From the NCBI GenBank assembly GCA_964461035.1, contig CAYWRI010000004.1:1-64000 (forward strand): a stretch of DNA of 64,000 bases, read 5' to 3'. The notes under the pieces are model-generated. The model was not told where the DNA came from. It made no database searches and saw nothing but the letters and a program-made list of their open reading frames with translations. Shown piece by piece: positions 8,627-17,887 of this stretch (position 1 is its first letter; every line of letters starts with the position of its first letter). The position numbers were made by a program, and so were the translations under genes. The stretch is from CAYZNE01 sp964461035 (GTDB lineage: Archaea > Nanobdellota > Nanobdellia > Woesearchaeales > CAYZNE01).

Positions 8627-9058
8627 ATGAATTTAAAAAAAATCATAAATGAAATTCAAGCAACTAAAGTAGATAAACTTACTGCACTATTGACAGGACA
8701 GATTTCAAATGTTTTATGGATGGGTAATGAAATGTGTCAAATTGCTTCAGTTGAAGGAGATATAAATTATCATCCTATTTTTGGACAAGGAAGTAATTTT
8801 GCTGTTGGTGCAATGCTTACATCTTGTGCTCTATACTATTCTCGTAACTTCAGTCCAACAATACAAAAAATTGCTGTAATTCTTCCCACAATAATATTAT
8901 CTGCCTATGAATTTTTTCCCTTTGTTCCTAGAGCTAAAACATTTGATGTCAAAGATATGGTTGCATCAGCTGCGGGATCACTATTGGCATATGGAATTAT
9001 TAAAAGCATCTCATACTACGAGAATAAACAAATAACTAATGATGCACGAAATTGTTGA
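8627..9058 (+). CDS. Small membrane protein, possibly VanZ-like
   Basis: 143 residues from the ATG at 8627, chosen because a Shine-Dalgarno-like gggtga lies seven bases upstream; an in-frame earlier start at 8579 has none. Hydrophobic segments occur near 47-67 (NFAVGAMLTSCALYY), 75-95 (IQKIAVILPTIILSAY) and 108-128 (VASAAGSLLAYGIIKSI). The third, preceded by FDVKDM, recalls the end of VanZ-like proteins, but the match is weak. The first 41 bases are repeated exactly at 9143, where a truncated second copy begins. Confidence 0.55.
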   Translation: MNLKKIINEIQATKVDKLTALLTGQISNVLWMGNEMCQIASVEGDINYHPIFGQGSNFAVGAMLTSCALYYSRNFSPTIQKIAVILPTIILSAYEFFPFVPRAKTFDVKDMVASAAGSLLAYGIIKSISYYENKQITNDARNC

Positions 9059-9142
9059 AAATATTTTGCAGCATTATTGTGAGCAACCCCAAGTTAATAA
9101 TGATTTATCAAATAACCAAAATAAAACTTAAGATGTGAAAAA

Positions 9143-9253
9143 ATGAATTTAAAAAAAATCATAAATGAAATTCAAGCAACCAGATTTATAGATAAGCGTA
9201 CAGCATTGTGGACAGGAATTGGTTCTGTTTTTTTATATGTTGCTAATGAATAA
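9143..9253 (+). pseudogene. Truncated tandem copy of the preceding membrane-protein gene
   Basis: A 36-codon frame starting MNLKKIINEIQATRFIDK and ending SVFLYVANE. Its first 39 bases are identical to those of the gene at 8627 and further codons align (DKRTALWTG against DKLTALLTG), after which it stops where the first copy continues. It is a partial tandem duplicate that has lost its membrane segments, or a very small gene. A gtgaaaaa tract precedes the ATG. Confidence 0.5.
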
Positions 9254-9328
9254 TGTTAACTTGCCTCACGTTTAGGTTTTGAGTTCTTCTTATTCTTCAT
9301 CTTCTTACAATCTTCCTTAAGCTTTAAC

Positions 9329-10576
9329 TTAATGGTTTTCTTCTTCAAAACTAAACTCTTTTTTCCTTGCCTTCCCTTCAAGTATAAGCTTCTTTTTATC
9401 ATTCTTTTTCTGAAACTTAATTTTCTTTTTATCGTCATTAACTTTCTGTAACTTAGACTTAGTCAACTTAACTTTCTTTTTCTTAGGTTTAGTCTTGTCT
9501 TTACCAACCTTCTTTTTTGATTTAAGTTTAACCTTTGAATTATTCTTACGATCCTTTTTCTCTAATCGTAACTTCTTTTTTTCTTCTTTCTTTGTATCTG
9601 CCAAAGCTTTCTTACTGTCTCTAGCTACCTTTCTCAATTCCCTAGTAGATTTCTTCTTTTCAATCTCTTCTTTAAGCATAGGAATCCTTCTATTAATATC
9701 TCTGATTAACTCTTTAAATTTATTTGTACGAACATTAAATGTTTCTTTAGGTATTGTTTTTTCTTCAAAATATTTAAATTGAGAATCAGCTATCAATTCC
9801 TTCAACGTTTTCTTTTCCAGTTCTAACTTTCGAATTTTTGATTTAATTTTATAAATTGATATTCTTTTATGCAATATTATTATCAACAAAACAATTATTG
9901 CAAGAGTAATAAGAATAGTTTGCCAATATTTTTTTAGAAAATTAGTTACTGTCTGAGTTGCAGCAGTATAAATAACTGCAGAAGTAGTACTCATAGATTC
10001 AATATAAGATATTTTATCATATGTTTGTTCTATTAATAAAAAAGTATCAGTATATCTCTCTTTTGAAAATTCTTCTTTTGCTTGTAATAATAAGACTTCT
10101 GCTTCACTAAGATTAAGACTTTCATCTAGACTATCCATATAAAATGTTAGTGCAGCAAATTCATCACTCACTTCTATTGCTTCATCTTTTATTCCTTCAA
10201 TTATATTAATATTTTCTTTAACAAATTTAAAGTTAGGAATTCCCTGGTTATCCTCTAACGCTTTTTGTGCCTCGTAAGATTGTTCTGCTTCTCCTAAGAT
10301 GTCACCCATTCTAACAATTCCTAAACCTAAATCTTCAAGCTCAGCAATATCCTCTTTGACATTATCAATCCAATCCTTAGCCAATGTGCGGTTGTGATAA
10401 TCTATTTCTTGATAACTATCTTCTATGGAGCTTAGTTGTAAAGAAGTATCAACTGAAGTATCTTCCACTACATACCCTGTAATACTTTTACCGGAAAAAA
10501 AGGCAAGAATAACTATTGCTATAAAAATCATCACAACAATTAACTTATTATTTTTTTTGTAATTATCTCTTCTCAT
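9329..10576 (-). CDS. Membrane-anchored protein with lysine-rich cytoplasmic tail
   Basis: 415 residues. A signal anchor at about 13-32 is followed by ITGYVV, a motif common just after the anchor in secreted proteins of this archaeal group. The ectodomain (about 35-215) is helical and acidic. A second membrane segment (WQTILITLAIIVLLIIIL, about 219-236) leads to a cytoplasmic coiled-coil with KYFEEKTIPKETFNVRTNKF, then an extremely basic tail. The coiled-coil resembles the tail of the 1329-residue protein in the same cluster (CFSEKKLSMDEYKTTMTSY), so the two are probably paralogous over that part. Function unknown; context suggests a surface complex linked to the KaiC-like ATPase. Confidence 0.65.
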   Translation of the reverse strand: MRRDNYKKNNKLIVVMIFIAIVILAFFSGKSITGYVVEDTSVDTSLQLSSIEDSYQEIDYHNRTLAKDWIDNVKEDIAELEDLGLGIVRMGDILGEAEQSYEAQKALEDNQGIPNFKFVKENINIIEGIKDEAIEVSDEFAALTFYMDSLDESLNLSEAEVLLLQAKEEFSKERYTDTFLLIEQTYDKISYIESMSTTSAVIYTAATQTVTNFLKKYWQTILITLAIIVLLIIILHKRISIYKIKSKIRKLELEKKTLKELIADSQFKYFEEKTIPKETFNVRTNKFKELIRDINRRIPMLKEEIEKKKSTRELRKVARDSKKALADTKKEEKKKLRLEKKDRKNNSKVKLKSKKKVGKDKTKPKKKKVKLTKSKLQKVNDDKKKIKFQKKNDKKKLILEGKARKKEFSFEEENH

Positions 10577-10630
10577 TTTAAATTCGTTTTTATAATTTTT
10601 TTAATTCTACAATCTGCAAAAATATTTTAA

Positions 10631-11521
10631 TTAAGTTAATTGGAATTCACCCTTTAAAACATTTTTAGGAAAAACTTTTATTCCTTTTTTTGTAATACTC
10701 ATTTTTACAATTCTTCTATCAATCTCAACTCCTCTCATTTTCAGAACTTCAATTGCTCTTTTTCTTTCACCATTATTATAAACAACATTATACACAACTA
10801 TTATGCCATCTGAAAGAAAACTAATTGCTTCTCCTTTTTCAAAACCTGTTTGCCCAATATGTGCAGGAGATGCAACTTCTCTAATTAAAATAGATGTTAT
10901 TTTTGATCTCTCTAAATATCTAAAAAGTTGTTCTATGTAAATTCTAAATCTATTTTCTTCTCCGGAAAAAGCAGAAGAAATAGAAGTTAAAGAGTCCATA
11001 AGTACAAGTTCAGGTTGAAAATCCTTAGGAAAAAGAACAGGTTTAATATCAATAAGAAGTTCTTTTTTAGCTGCACTTAACAACGCTTCAACACTTCGGG
11101 AAATATCTAATGCATCAAACCTTTTTATTTTAAGTAGTCCCTTATCAATATGTTTTTGAACATTCCACCCACAGGATTCCATGTGTTGAATCAATCTATC
11201 TTCAGCTTCTTCAAAAGACATGTATAATACTTTCTTTCCTTGTTCACAAAAATTATAGGCTACATTCAAACAAAAATTAGTCTTACCTGAACCAGGTCCA
11301 CCTTCTATTAATACGGAATTTCCTTTAGGAATTCCTGTACCAAGGAGTTTATCAAAGCCAACAATTCCTGTAAAGACTCTCTCTGGTTTAACTCTTGCTT
11401 TAGTTTTTGTTTCTTTAGGGAATTCCTTAACTTTATTTTTTAATTTAAATAATCCTTTAGAATGAGTTACCTTAGGTTTCTTTAGGACTTTTGTTTTTTG
11501 CGATTGTGTTTTTTTAATCAT
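10631..11521 (-). CDS. KaiC-like RecA-superfamily ATPase
   Basis: 296 residues. After a basic N-terminal extension (about 1-48) comes a single RecA-fold domain: RVFTGIVGFDKLLGTGIPKG, Walker A GGPGSGKTNF (about 74-83), catalytic EE in SFEEAEDR, Walker B LVLMDSLTS, and a sensor region SILIREVAS. This is the pattern of archaeal KaiC/RAD55/FlaH-like regulators, which bind ATP and modulate membrane or signalling machines. It lies between two membrane-anchored proteins with related cytoplasmic tails, all on the minus strand with gaps of 31 and 54 bases, so a shared operon and physical interaction are likely. Only one RecA domain, unlike cyanobacterial KaiC. Confidence 0.85.
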   Translation of the reverse strand: MIKKTQSQKTKVLKKPKVTHSKGLFKLKNKVKEFPKETKTKARVKPERVFTGIVGFDKLLGTGIPKGNSVLIEGGPGSGKTNFCLNVAYNFCEQGKKVLYMSFEEAEDRLIQHMESCGWNVQKHIDKGLLKIKRFDALDISRSVEALLSAAKKELLIDIKPVLFPKDFQPELVLMDSLTSISSAFSGEENRFRIYIEQLFRYLERSKITSILIREVASPAHIGQTGFEKGEAISFLSDGIIVVYNVVYNNGERKRAIEVLKMRGVEIDRRIVKMSITKKGIKVFPKNVLKGEFQLT

Positions 11522-11552
11522 CTTTATTTACCTCATACTTCGAACTATTTTC

Positions 11553-14500
11553 TTATTTCTTTTTAACTTTAACTTTTTTAAATTTATGTTTTTTCATGGC
11601 TTTTTTAGCTTCTTGTAGAGCAATTTTTTCTTCAATTTCGGCTAATTTGGAAGTATAACTTTTAATTTTAATTTCATAAGCTTGAGTTTCAATGCTTTTT
11701 TTAACCATGTATTGTTCTTGAGTATTTTTAATTAGGGAAATTAATAATTCACGTTCTTTATGGATTGCTTTACTTTTTAACCTAAAAAAATAAGTTTTTC
11801 TATTTTCAAAATCGATAGTGCGTTCGATAATAATACTTAATTGATCTTGATAACTGGTCATAGTAGTTTTATACTCATCCATACTTAACTTTTTTTCACT
11901 AAAACATTCATTTTGAGTGGCTTTCATCAAACCTTGAACAATCAATTTTTCCTTACTTAAAGCCTTTAAAGTTTTAACCAAAAATAACCATCTAACAAAC
12001 ATAAAAACACAATAAATTAGTGTAACTATAATTAATAAAATAATAAGTAATTGAATCCACTTATCTTTAACAAATTGAACAATACTAAATTGACCTTTAG
12101 TTTCCAAAGCAAAAGTTAATTCGGCCTCTTCCAAGCGATCCATGGCAGTAACGTAATCACCACGTAAAATAGTGGCATCGATCATTCGAACTAGTCTTTG
12201 AGTACCAACAACATTCATACCTTTACTTAAAGAATAATTCAAACGATTACTAAAATTAGCATACCTAAAACTAAAAGATTCAGCAACAACAAAACTTTCT
12301 CCAATTAATTTACTAATCTCTTCAACACCTTCATAATCATTATCAACCAACAATTCTTCGCCTTGACGAATCAACTTTTCAACACTCTTAGTATAATAAC
12401 CCTTAAGAATCATATCGTTAAAAACAACCTTAGACTTAACCAACAAACCAGTAGCACTTTCACGACTTAAAGTATGAATATCTAAAATAACGGAAATAGC
12501 ATGAGAAAAACCAGTTAACATAGTCCTGTTAGAAGAAAAACCATTAATAACCTCTTGAATCAAACCTTGTATGGTGAAATTAAGTTTATGTTCACCGCGA
12601 GTAAAATAAGACGGAGTGTTAATGCTAATAATCAAAGGCTTAGTTTCGTTAACATTAATCACGCCCATACTAGACCTATAATTAATATATTGAGACAAAA
12701 AACCATTAACAACAATAGTAACATTAATCAAAGTAGCATTAAAAGGATTAGTAACATTAATAACAAAAGAGTTATCCTCACCACTAACTAACTCAAAAAC
12801 TTCTTCAGTAGACAATAAACGACTAGCACTGGCAAAACTCAAAGTAGGGGCAGATCTACTAGAACTACTACCAGAACCACCACCAGAACCACCACCAGAA
12901 GTAGTAACGGTAGTAACAGATTTAGAACAATCAGGATCATTACCATAACCACAATCAACAACACAAACACCATCCTTCTCATTAAAACACTCAAAAGAAA
13001 CAACAATACTCTCATTAAGTATTGAAGAATTAAGATTAGAATAATTAATAATATCCCCACTAACATTATAACCAACAGCCAATAAAGAAACAATCTTTGC
13101 GCCTGGAGAAAAAGAAGACAAATCAGAAAAACCAATAACTACATTATTATAATGTAAAGAATTATCAGAAATATTAGAAAAATTAGTAACCAAATCATCA
13201 GAAACATTAGTCAAGCCATTAGGCAAAGACCAGTAAAAACTAACGTTAAAAGCAGTATTAGAAGCGTTAACAATAACACCACCCATAATATTTCTTAAAT
13301 ATCCTTGCAAAGAAAAATTAGTAGTAGTCAAATCAACAGTAATAGGTGAAGAAGAAACAGACTCAAACAAATAAGGACCAACCTGATTGGAAATAATGGT
13401 TGCAGAAACATTACTCGAACTAACATTAGAACGAGACCTTATTTCAGCAAGAGTTAGGGTAATATCTTCTTCAGATATCTCAGATAAAAAAGAAGCATTA
13501 ATTTGAATTGTTTGATTAGCTCCTGCAGCCAAATCTTCAATAGCAAGTAAATTTTTAATATACTCATTATCATAATAGATTCTTCCTTCATCAAGATTAT
13601 AATCCAATCTAAAGTCTAAACTGCAGTTATTATTAGTATATCTTGGATCGCCAGTATTATTAATAGTGATATTACCAATCCGCTTATTTTCATTCCAACC
13701 AGCAACTTGTCCCAAATCTGTTGTTGCTTCCCAAGTACAATCCCAAGAAGAAACCAAAGTTTGATTAATAGAAGAATTAAAATTACCAAAACTATCATTA
13801 GCCCAAACCCTATAAGAATAATTAACTTCATTATCAATCAAACTAATATTAGCCTGATAAATATCACTGCCAAGAGGAACCATAGATACATTAGCCCAAC
13901 CAGAACCATTAAAATACTCCAAAAACACAGTACTAACATTAACCCTAACATCCAAAACAGTAGCATTAAAAGTAATATTAACACCCGGATCAACAACACC
14001 TTTAGCATTAGGATAAAAAGTTATTAAATTAGTAATAGGTGGATACACATCAATAACAAAGCTCTTTGCAATAGAAGTGTTAGAATTACCAACACCATCA
14101 ACACAAGCGACATTCCAATAATGTAAACCACCACTAATATTAACAGCATCCAAACTAGTAAGAGTGTTATTAACAACAGACTTATTAGAACTCTGAAAAA
14201 TAGAATCAATATACAAAGAACAATTCATATTAGGAGGATAATTTTCTATTGCAGTAAAACTAAAAGTGATATTTTCTGAATCAGAACTATAATTTTCAAC
14301 AGGAATACTAAGATTAATATTCGGAGGAGTAGTATCTAACATAACATAATCAAAAGAAACATTATACAACTCAGGAGAAAAACTAGCATTATTAGTCGTG
14401 AAATCAACTTTATACTGAAAATACCATCCAGTTAAATTAAAACTTTGAGGATTAGACGAATTAAGAGCCTGCCAAGAACCATCCGAACAATCAGCAGAGG

Positions 14501-15542
14501 AACAATTCCTAACAGAAATAGTTATGTATAAATCAGGAGTTACAGAAATATCATATTTTTCACTAAGATAATTCTCAACCTTAGCTCTTTCATCTTTCCC
14601 AATTGAATTATTATAGACAATAATTTCAGCAATATCGCCAGACCAACAAAAAGCTGACGAATCATACCAACTACCAACAGTAAAAGGACCATCATTTAAG
14701 GGTGCAGTTGGAAAAGTTCCACCATGCAGCACAGTTGCTTTAGAATCTCCATCAACATAAACTTCTATATAATTACGCTGTTCTATCCAAGTAGGAACAT
14801 GCCAATTTACTATTTTAGGTGAACCTACAGGTAAATAAGAACCAGATGAAGTTCTTCTTCCAGCAGAACGCCATTGATCGGTACCGATCCTTCCAACATC
14901 CCCAGAGCCCATAGTAACAAACCCCATTGAAGTATCCATACCTGCTTTTTGACCCAGAATAGCACCATAAGACACAAAAACCCCCCTTCTTACAACTACT
15001 GCAAAAACATTTATTGAGAAATCAGAGCCACTAAAACCTGAATTAGAATTTGAACTTAAAACTTGATGATAGCTATCGAATCTTACTACGGGCTGACCAT
15101 TAATGATGTCAGTTTTATAAGTGGGCTGGTAAGTCGTAGAACCAGTTTGTTTAACAAAATTTGCGTTGGGACTTTCATCAATCCAGTTGGATACTTTGTC
15201 TCCATCGTCATAATCAATTAAACTATCTGCTCTTAACCATAATTGTAAATTATCAACATCATCAGGTAAAAAATCATTTAGGTTGTCGCTCCAAGAAATA
15301 TTCTCCCATCTTGCCAAACCATTTGGATTCAATACTTGACTAGTAAAAGTTCCAGAAGTTTGCCCAGTATTCAACTGCACAAACCCCGAATTATTGTAAA
15401 AAGTATTAGAATAAGTTCCATTAGTAAAATCACTAGAATCAGAATCAATAATTGTTAACGCATAACCCCCAATAATAGTTATCAAACTAATTAATACTAT
15501 TATTACCAATAATCCCCCTCTTTTTTTGTTCACTTTAATCAT
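11553..15542 (-). CDS. Large surface protein with LamG-like domain and cytoplasmic coiled coil
   Basis: 1329 residues. A signal anchor (about 9-29) is followed by a concanavalin/LamG-like domain (about 95-330, including LQLWLRADSLIDYDDGDKVS and a motif around the fold's end at AEIIVYNNSIGKDERAKVE), Ig/fibronectin-like strands with PPNINLSIPVENYSS and PITNLITFYPNAKGVVDPG, a Gly/Ser linker (about 880), a juxtamembrane helical region, a membrane segment (about 1162-1187) and a cytoplasmic tail of about 140 residues that is coiled-coil and ends in lysines. The ectodomain is rich in Asn/Ser, as in glycosylated archaeal surface proteins. Its ATG overlaps the stop of a decayed regulator gene. Probably adhesion or carbohydrate binding coupled to a cytoplasmic partner, perhaps the KaiC-like ATPase. 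Confidence 0.75.
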   Translation of the reverse strand: MIKVNKKRGGLLVIIVLISLITIIGGYALTIIDSDSSDFTNGTYSNTFYNNSGFVQLNTGQTSGTFTSQVLNPNGLARWENISWSDNLNDFLPDDVDNLQLWLRADSLIDYDDGDKVSNWIDESPNANFVKQTGSTTYQPTYKTDIINGQPVVRFDSYHQVLSSNSNSGFSGSDFSINVFAVVVRRGVFVSYGAILGQKAGMDTSMGFVTMGSGDVGRIGTDQWRSAGRRTSSGSYLPVGSPKIVNWHVPTWIEQRNYIEVYVDGDSKATVLHGGTFPTAPLNDGPFTVGSWYDSSAFCWSGDIAEIIVYNNSIGKDERAKVENYLSEKYDISVTPDLYITISVRNCSSADCSDGSWQALNSSNPQSFNLTGWYFQYKVDFTTNNASFSPELYNVSFDYVMLDTTPPNINLSIPVENYSSDSENITFSFTAIENYPPNMNCSLYIDSIFQSSNKSVVNNTLTSLDAVNISGGLHYWNVACVDGVGNSNTSIAKSFVIDVYPPITNLITFYPNAKGVVDPGVNITFNATVLDVRVNVSTVFLEYFNGSGWANVSMVPLGSDIYQANISLIDNEVNYSYRVWANDSFGNFNSSINQTLVSSWDCTWEATTDLGQVAGWNENKRIGNITINNTGDPRYTNNNCSLDFRLDYNLDEGRIYYDNEYIKNLLAIEDLAAGANQTIQINASFLSEISEEDITLTLAEIRSRSNVSSSNVSATIISNQVGPYLFESVSSSPITVDLTTTNFSLQGYLRNIMGGVIVNASNTAFNVSFYWSLPNGLTNVSDDLVTNFSNISDNSLHYNNVVIGFSDLSSFSPGAKIVSLLAVGYNVSGDIINYSNLNSSILNESIVVSFECFNEKDGVCVVDCGYGNDPDCSKSVTTVTTSGGGSGGGSGSSSSRSAPTLSFASASRLLSTEEVFELVSGEDNSFVINVTNPFNATLINVTIVVNGFLSQYINYRSSMGVINVNETKPLIISINTPSYFTRGEHKLNFTIQGLIQEVINGFSSNRTMLTGFSHAISVILDIHTLSRESATGLLVKSKVVFNDMILKGYYTKSVEKLIRQGEELLVDNDYEGVEEISKLIGESFVVAESFSFRYANFSNRLNYSLSKGMNVVGTQRLVRMIDATILRGDYVTAMDRLEEAELTFALETKGQFSIVQFVKDKWIQLLIILLIIVTLIYCVFMFVRWLFLVKTLKALSKEKLIVQGLMKATQNECFSEKKLSMDEYKTTMTSYQDQLSIIIERTIDFENRKTYFFRLKSKAIHKERELLISLIKNTQEQYMVKKSIETQAYEIKIKSYTSKLAEIEEKIALQEAKKAMKKHKFKKVKVKKK

Positions 15543-15741
15543 TTTTTATGCAAATAATGTGATTTGCAATTATCAATAGTTTTAACATCAATTAAGTTTG
15601 CACCATCTAATTTCATAAGTGCTAGTGAAACGGTAATTCTTAAAACTTTTGTTTTTTCTAAAAGTTTTTGAATATTTAAACCCTTACATCTTTCTTAAAA
15701 ATTTCAGTTATTTGTTTAATTACTAAATCGATTTTATCTAT
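15539..15741 (-). pseudogene. Decayed winged-helix regulator upstream of the surface-protein gene
   Basis: The minus strand encodes IDKIDLVIKQITEIFKKDVRV, then a stop; one base out of frame it continues LNIQKLLEKTKVLRITVSLA, LMKLDGANLIDVKTI and SHYLHKK, ending at a TGA that overlaps the ATG of the surface protein. The second part looks like the recognition helix and wing of an archaeal winged-helix regulator. Adding one T in the run near 15678-15681 would join the parts. No start codon is available: an ATA stands where an ATG would suit, about 15 bases after a TATA-like tract. The ATGA overlap suggests it was once translationally coupled to the surface protein. Confidence 0.55.
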
Positions 15742-15857
15742 TAATAATTATTTATAAATATTACGATTAGTAGCTTTTATTACTATTCTTTAAGTCTATT
15801 ATTAGCAGTTTGTTTAAAAGTTTATTATTAATATAAACTTACACTTAGTTAAATTAA
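15742..15857. other. Intergenic stretch, AT-rich
   Basis: Together with the decayed regulator this fills the 375 bases between the surface-protein gene and the next gene. It holds a TATA-like tract (minus strand atatttataaataat, around 15746-15762) that probably drove the decayed regulator and now the surface-protein cluster. Nothing else is evident. Confidence 0.4.
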
Positions 15858-15879
15858 AAACACCAACAAAAAAGTGTTT
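15858..15879 (-). terminator. Hairpin followed by T-rich tract
   Basis: Inverted repeat aaacac/gtgttt around ten bases; on the minus strand it is followed by ttaattt. It lies about 40 bases after the stop of the gene at 15918-16292, so it could terminate that transcript. Confidence 0.35.
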
Positions 15880-15917
15880 ATTGTTAATTTATCTAATTAA
15901 ACTTTTACTTTATTATT

Positions 15918-16292
15918 TTAAGAATTAATCCAATTTTTTGCTTCTTGTTCTGAAGAAAATGATTTTGTTACAAAAGTATTATCAGGATTATCTTGTTTAA
16001 CAGTTGGTTTATCACTTATGAACGCAAACTTTTCAACTTTGATTTTATTATACATTGAAATTATATTCTCTTTTCTCCAACTAAGTACATCATCACTTAA
16101 ACTATATCCAAACTTTCTCATATCTACAATAATTTTTAAACTATTTTGTGATTGAACCACATTAATAAATTTAATTGCTTCTTCTTTAAAATCTACATCT
16201 GTAAAGTTTACAGTATTTTCCTTCCAACTAAGAGTTAGAATGTCATTCTCTTTAAAGACTAACATATATTGATTATCAATAAATTCTTCCAT
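15918..16292 (-). CDS. Hypothetical protein (SpoIIAA/STAS-like pattern)
   Basis: 124 residues from the ATG at 16292, preferred over 16301 because a TATA-like tract (minus strand aaatatttaaatg) lies about 27 bases upstream. Alternating strands and helices (NQYMLVFKENDILTLSWKEN, LKIIVDMRKFGYSLSDDVLS, VEKFAFISDKPTV, FSSEQEAKNWINS) recall SpoIIAA/STAS-like proteins; the ending SSEQEAKNWI is common in that group. No catalytic motif is visible. Function unknown. Confidence 0.55.
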   Translation of the reverse strand: MEEFIDNQYMLVFKENDILTLSWKENTVNFTDVDFKEEAIKFINVVQSQNSLKIIVDMRKFGYSLSDDVLSWRKENIISMYNKIKVEKFAFISDKPTVKQDNPDNTFVTKSFSSEQEAKNWINS

Positions 16293-16424
16293 ATAAATCA
16301 TATTTTTATAACATTTAAATATTTTTTTACAAACGTACTCATTTCTGTGATAAAGCTTTAAAAAACATAAAACTTAATAAAATGATATTAATTATATCCT
16401 ATTATAGAATTTATAGTTAATAAA

Positions 16425-17459
16425 ATGAAAATAATCCATAAAGAATTAAATAAGGGAATTGTAAAGGTAGAGGTTGAGAACCCTGATGACTTTTGGTATC
16501 TAGATCAAATAATAGAACCAGAAGATAAGATTAAAGGTAGAACTATTAGAAAAATAAAAATTGGTGATGAGAGCAATCCTAAAATAGTAAAAAAACCTGT
16601 TTTCTTAACAATAACTGTTGATAAAGTAGAATTCCATGAAACAACAGGTCATTTAAGAATTTCAGGAAAAATAATTGATGGTCCTGATGATATGCCTCGC
16701 GGTAATTATCATACATTTACAATAACTGAAGGAACAGTTATTTCAATACTTAAAAATAAGTGGATGAAACATCATCTTGATAAAATAAAAGAAGCACAAC
16801 TAAAACCTTCAGAATATTTAGTTGTTTTATTCAATAGAGAAGAGGCAATATTTGCAGAACTCAAACGAAGAAGATATAATATATTATCTGGAATAAATGC
16901 GGATGTTCAGAAAAAAGATGCACCTGAAACAAAATCTGATAATATCTATAAAGCTATTGTAAAAAATCTTCAAGAGTATGTGAAACGAAATGATTACAAA
17001 AACATTATAGCTGCAAGTGCAGGTTTTTGGAAACAGTATCTTGAAAAAGAATTAACAGAAGAATTAAAAGCAAAAACTGTTTATGCAATAGTTTCAGGAG
17101 TAAATCCTTTAGCATTAAATGAATTAGTCAAAAGACCTGAACTAAAAAAATTATTATCAGATGAAAGAGGTTCTCAGGAATTAAATTTAGTTGATGAAAT
17201 ACTTAAAGCAATATCGCACGATACTGCTTGCTATGGGTTAGATGATTGCAATTCCTGTGTTGAACAGGGAAACATAAAACTGCTTGCTGTTAGCAATAAT
17301 TTAATAATACAAACAAGACAGAATGATAAATTTAGATATCTTGATAAGATAATGAAAACTGCTGATTCAGTTCAAGCAGATATTCACATTGTCAGTCACA
17401 AAGACGCTATGAAACAACTTGATTCTCTCGGCGGTGTTGCTGGCGTAAAGAGATGGTAG
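16425..17459 (+). CDS. pelA: Pelota (Dom34) ribosome-rescue factor
   Basis: 344-residue homologue of eukaryotic Dom34/pelota and a paralogue of release factor aRF1. Together with an EF1A-type GTPase and ABCE1 it splits stalled ribosomes. Domain order is typical: an Sm-like N-terminal domain (about 1-125; FWYLDQIIEPEDKIKGRTIR, RISGKIIDGPDDMPRGNYHT), a central domain (about 130-250) where the usual phosphodiester motif is not evident, and an L30e-like C-terminal domain (about 255-344) ending SLGGVAGVKRW. As in the family, no GGQ peptidyl-hydrolysis motif is present. The start is well supported by MKIIHKELNKGIVKVEVENP. Confidence 0.95.
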   Translation: MKIIHKELNKGIVKVEVENPDDFWYLDQIIEPEDKIKGRTIRKIKIGDESNPKIVKKPVFLTITVDKVEFHETTGHLRISGKIIDGPDDMPRGNYHTFTITEGTVISILKNKWMKHHLDKIKEAQLKPSEYLVVLFNREEAIFAELKRRRYNILSGINADVQKKDAPETKSDNIYKAIVKNLQEYVKRNDYKNIIAASAGFWKQYLEKELTEELKAKTVYAIVSGVNPLALNELVKRPELKKLLSDERGSQELNLVDEILKAISHDTACYGLDDCNSCVEQGNIKLLAVSNNLIIQTRQNDKFRYLDKIMKTADSVQADIHIVSHKDAMKQLDSLGGVAGVKRW

Positions 17460-17531
17460 TGCGAATTTATGATTTTAATATTTATTAATTAGTAGTAAAA
17501 CTTATAAAAGCAAATTCTTTTCTCTTTTTTT

Positions 17532-17870
17532 ATGACTGGTTTATTAAATCAATTAAATAAATTTTATTGTGGAACTTTAACTGAGGTTAGGGAAATAAAT
17601 TATGCATTATATGTTGGTTTACATATTATGGAGGTATTGAATATTCCTTCTTTCTTATGTGGTTTAAAACAAGGAGAATTTGACCCTATTTCTTTTTATC
17701 TTTCTGTGGATTGTGTTTGTAGAGTTGCAAATAATGTGGCTAATACTCTTTTTCCAGATTCTGATACTTTAGATTCTGATAAAAATATTTCATCTACATA
17801 TACTAGGAATATGGCTCAAGGACTTATAGGAACAATAAGAGAACAAATACAATATTATAACAAAAAATAA
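17532..17870 (+). CDS. Hypothetical protein
   Basis: 112 residues, helical, with FYCGTLTEVREINYALYVGL and a cluster of cysteines (SFLCGL, VDCVCRVANNVANTLF). No signal peptide or domain is recognised. A TATA-like tract (acttataaaag, near 17500-17510) about 25 bases before the ATG supports a leaderless transcript and a real gene. It converges with the decayed L31e copy. Confidence 0.5.
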   Translation: MTGLLNQLNKFYCGTLTEVREINYALYVGLHIMEVLNIPSFLCGLKQGEFDPISFYLSVDCVCRVANNVANTLFPDSDTLDSDKNISSTYTRNMAQGLIGTIREQIQYYNKK

Positions 17871-17887
17871 AAAAATTAATCTTTTTT

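Noticed and set aside
12555..14209. Several plus- and minus-strand frames of 60-106 codons inside the large surface-protein gene
   Set aside because: All are shadows of the Asn/Ser-rich repetitive coding sequence at 11553-15542; their own products are low-complexity.
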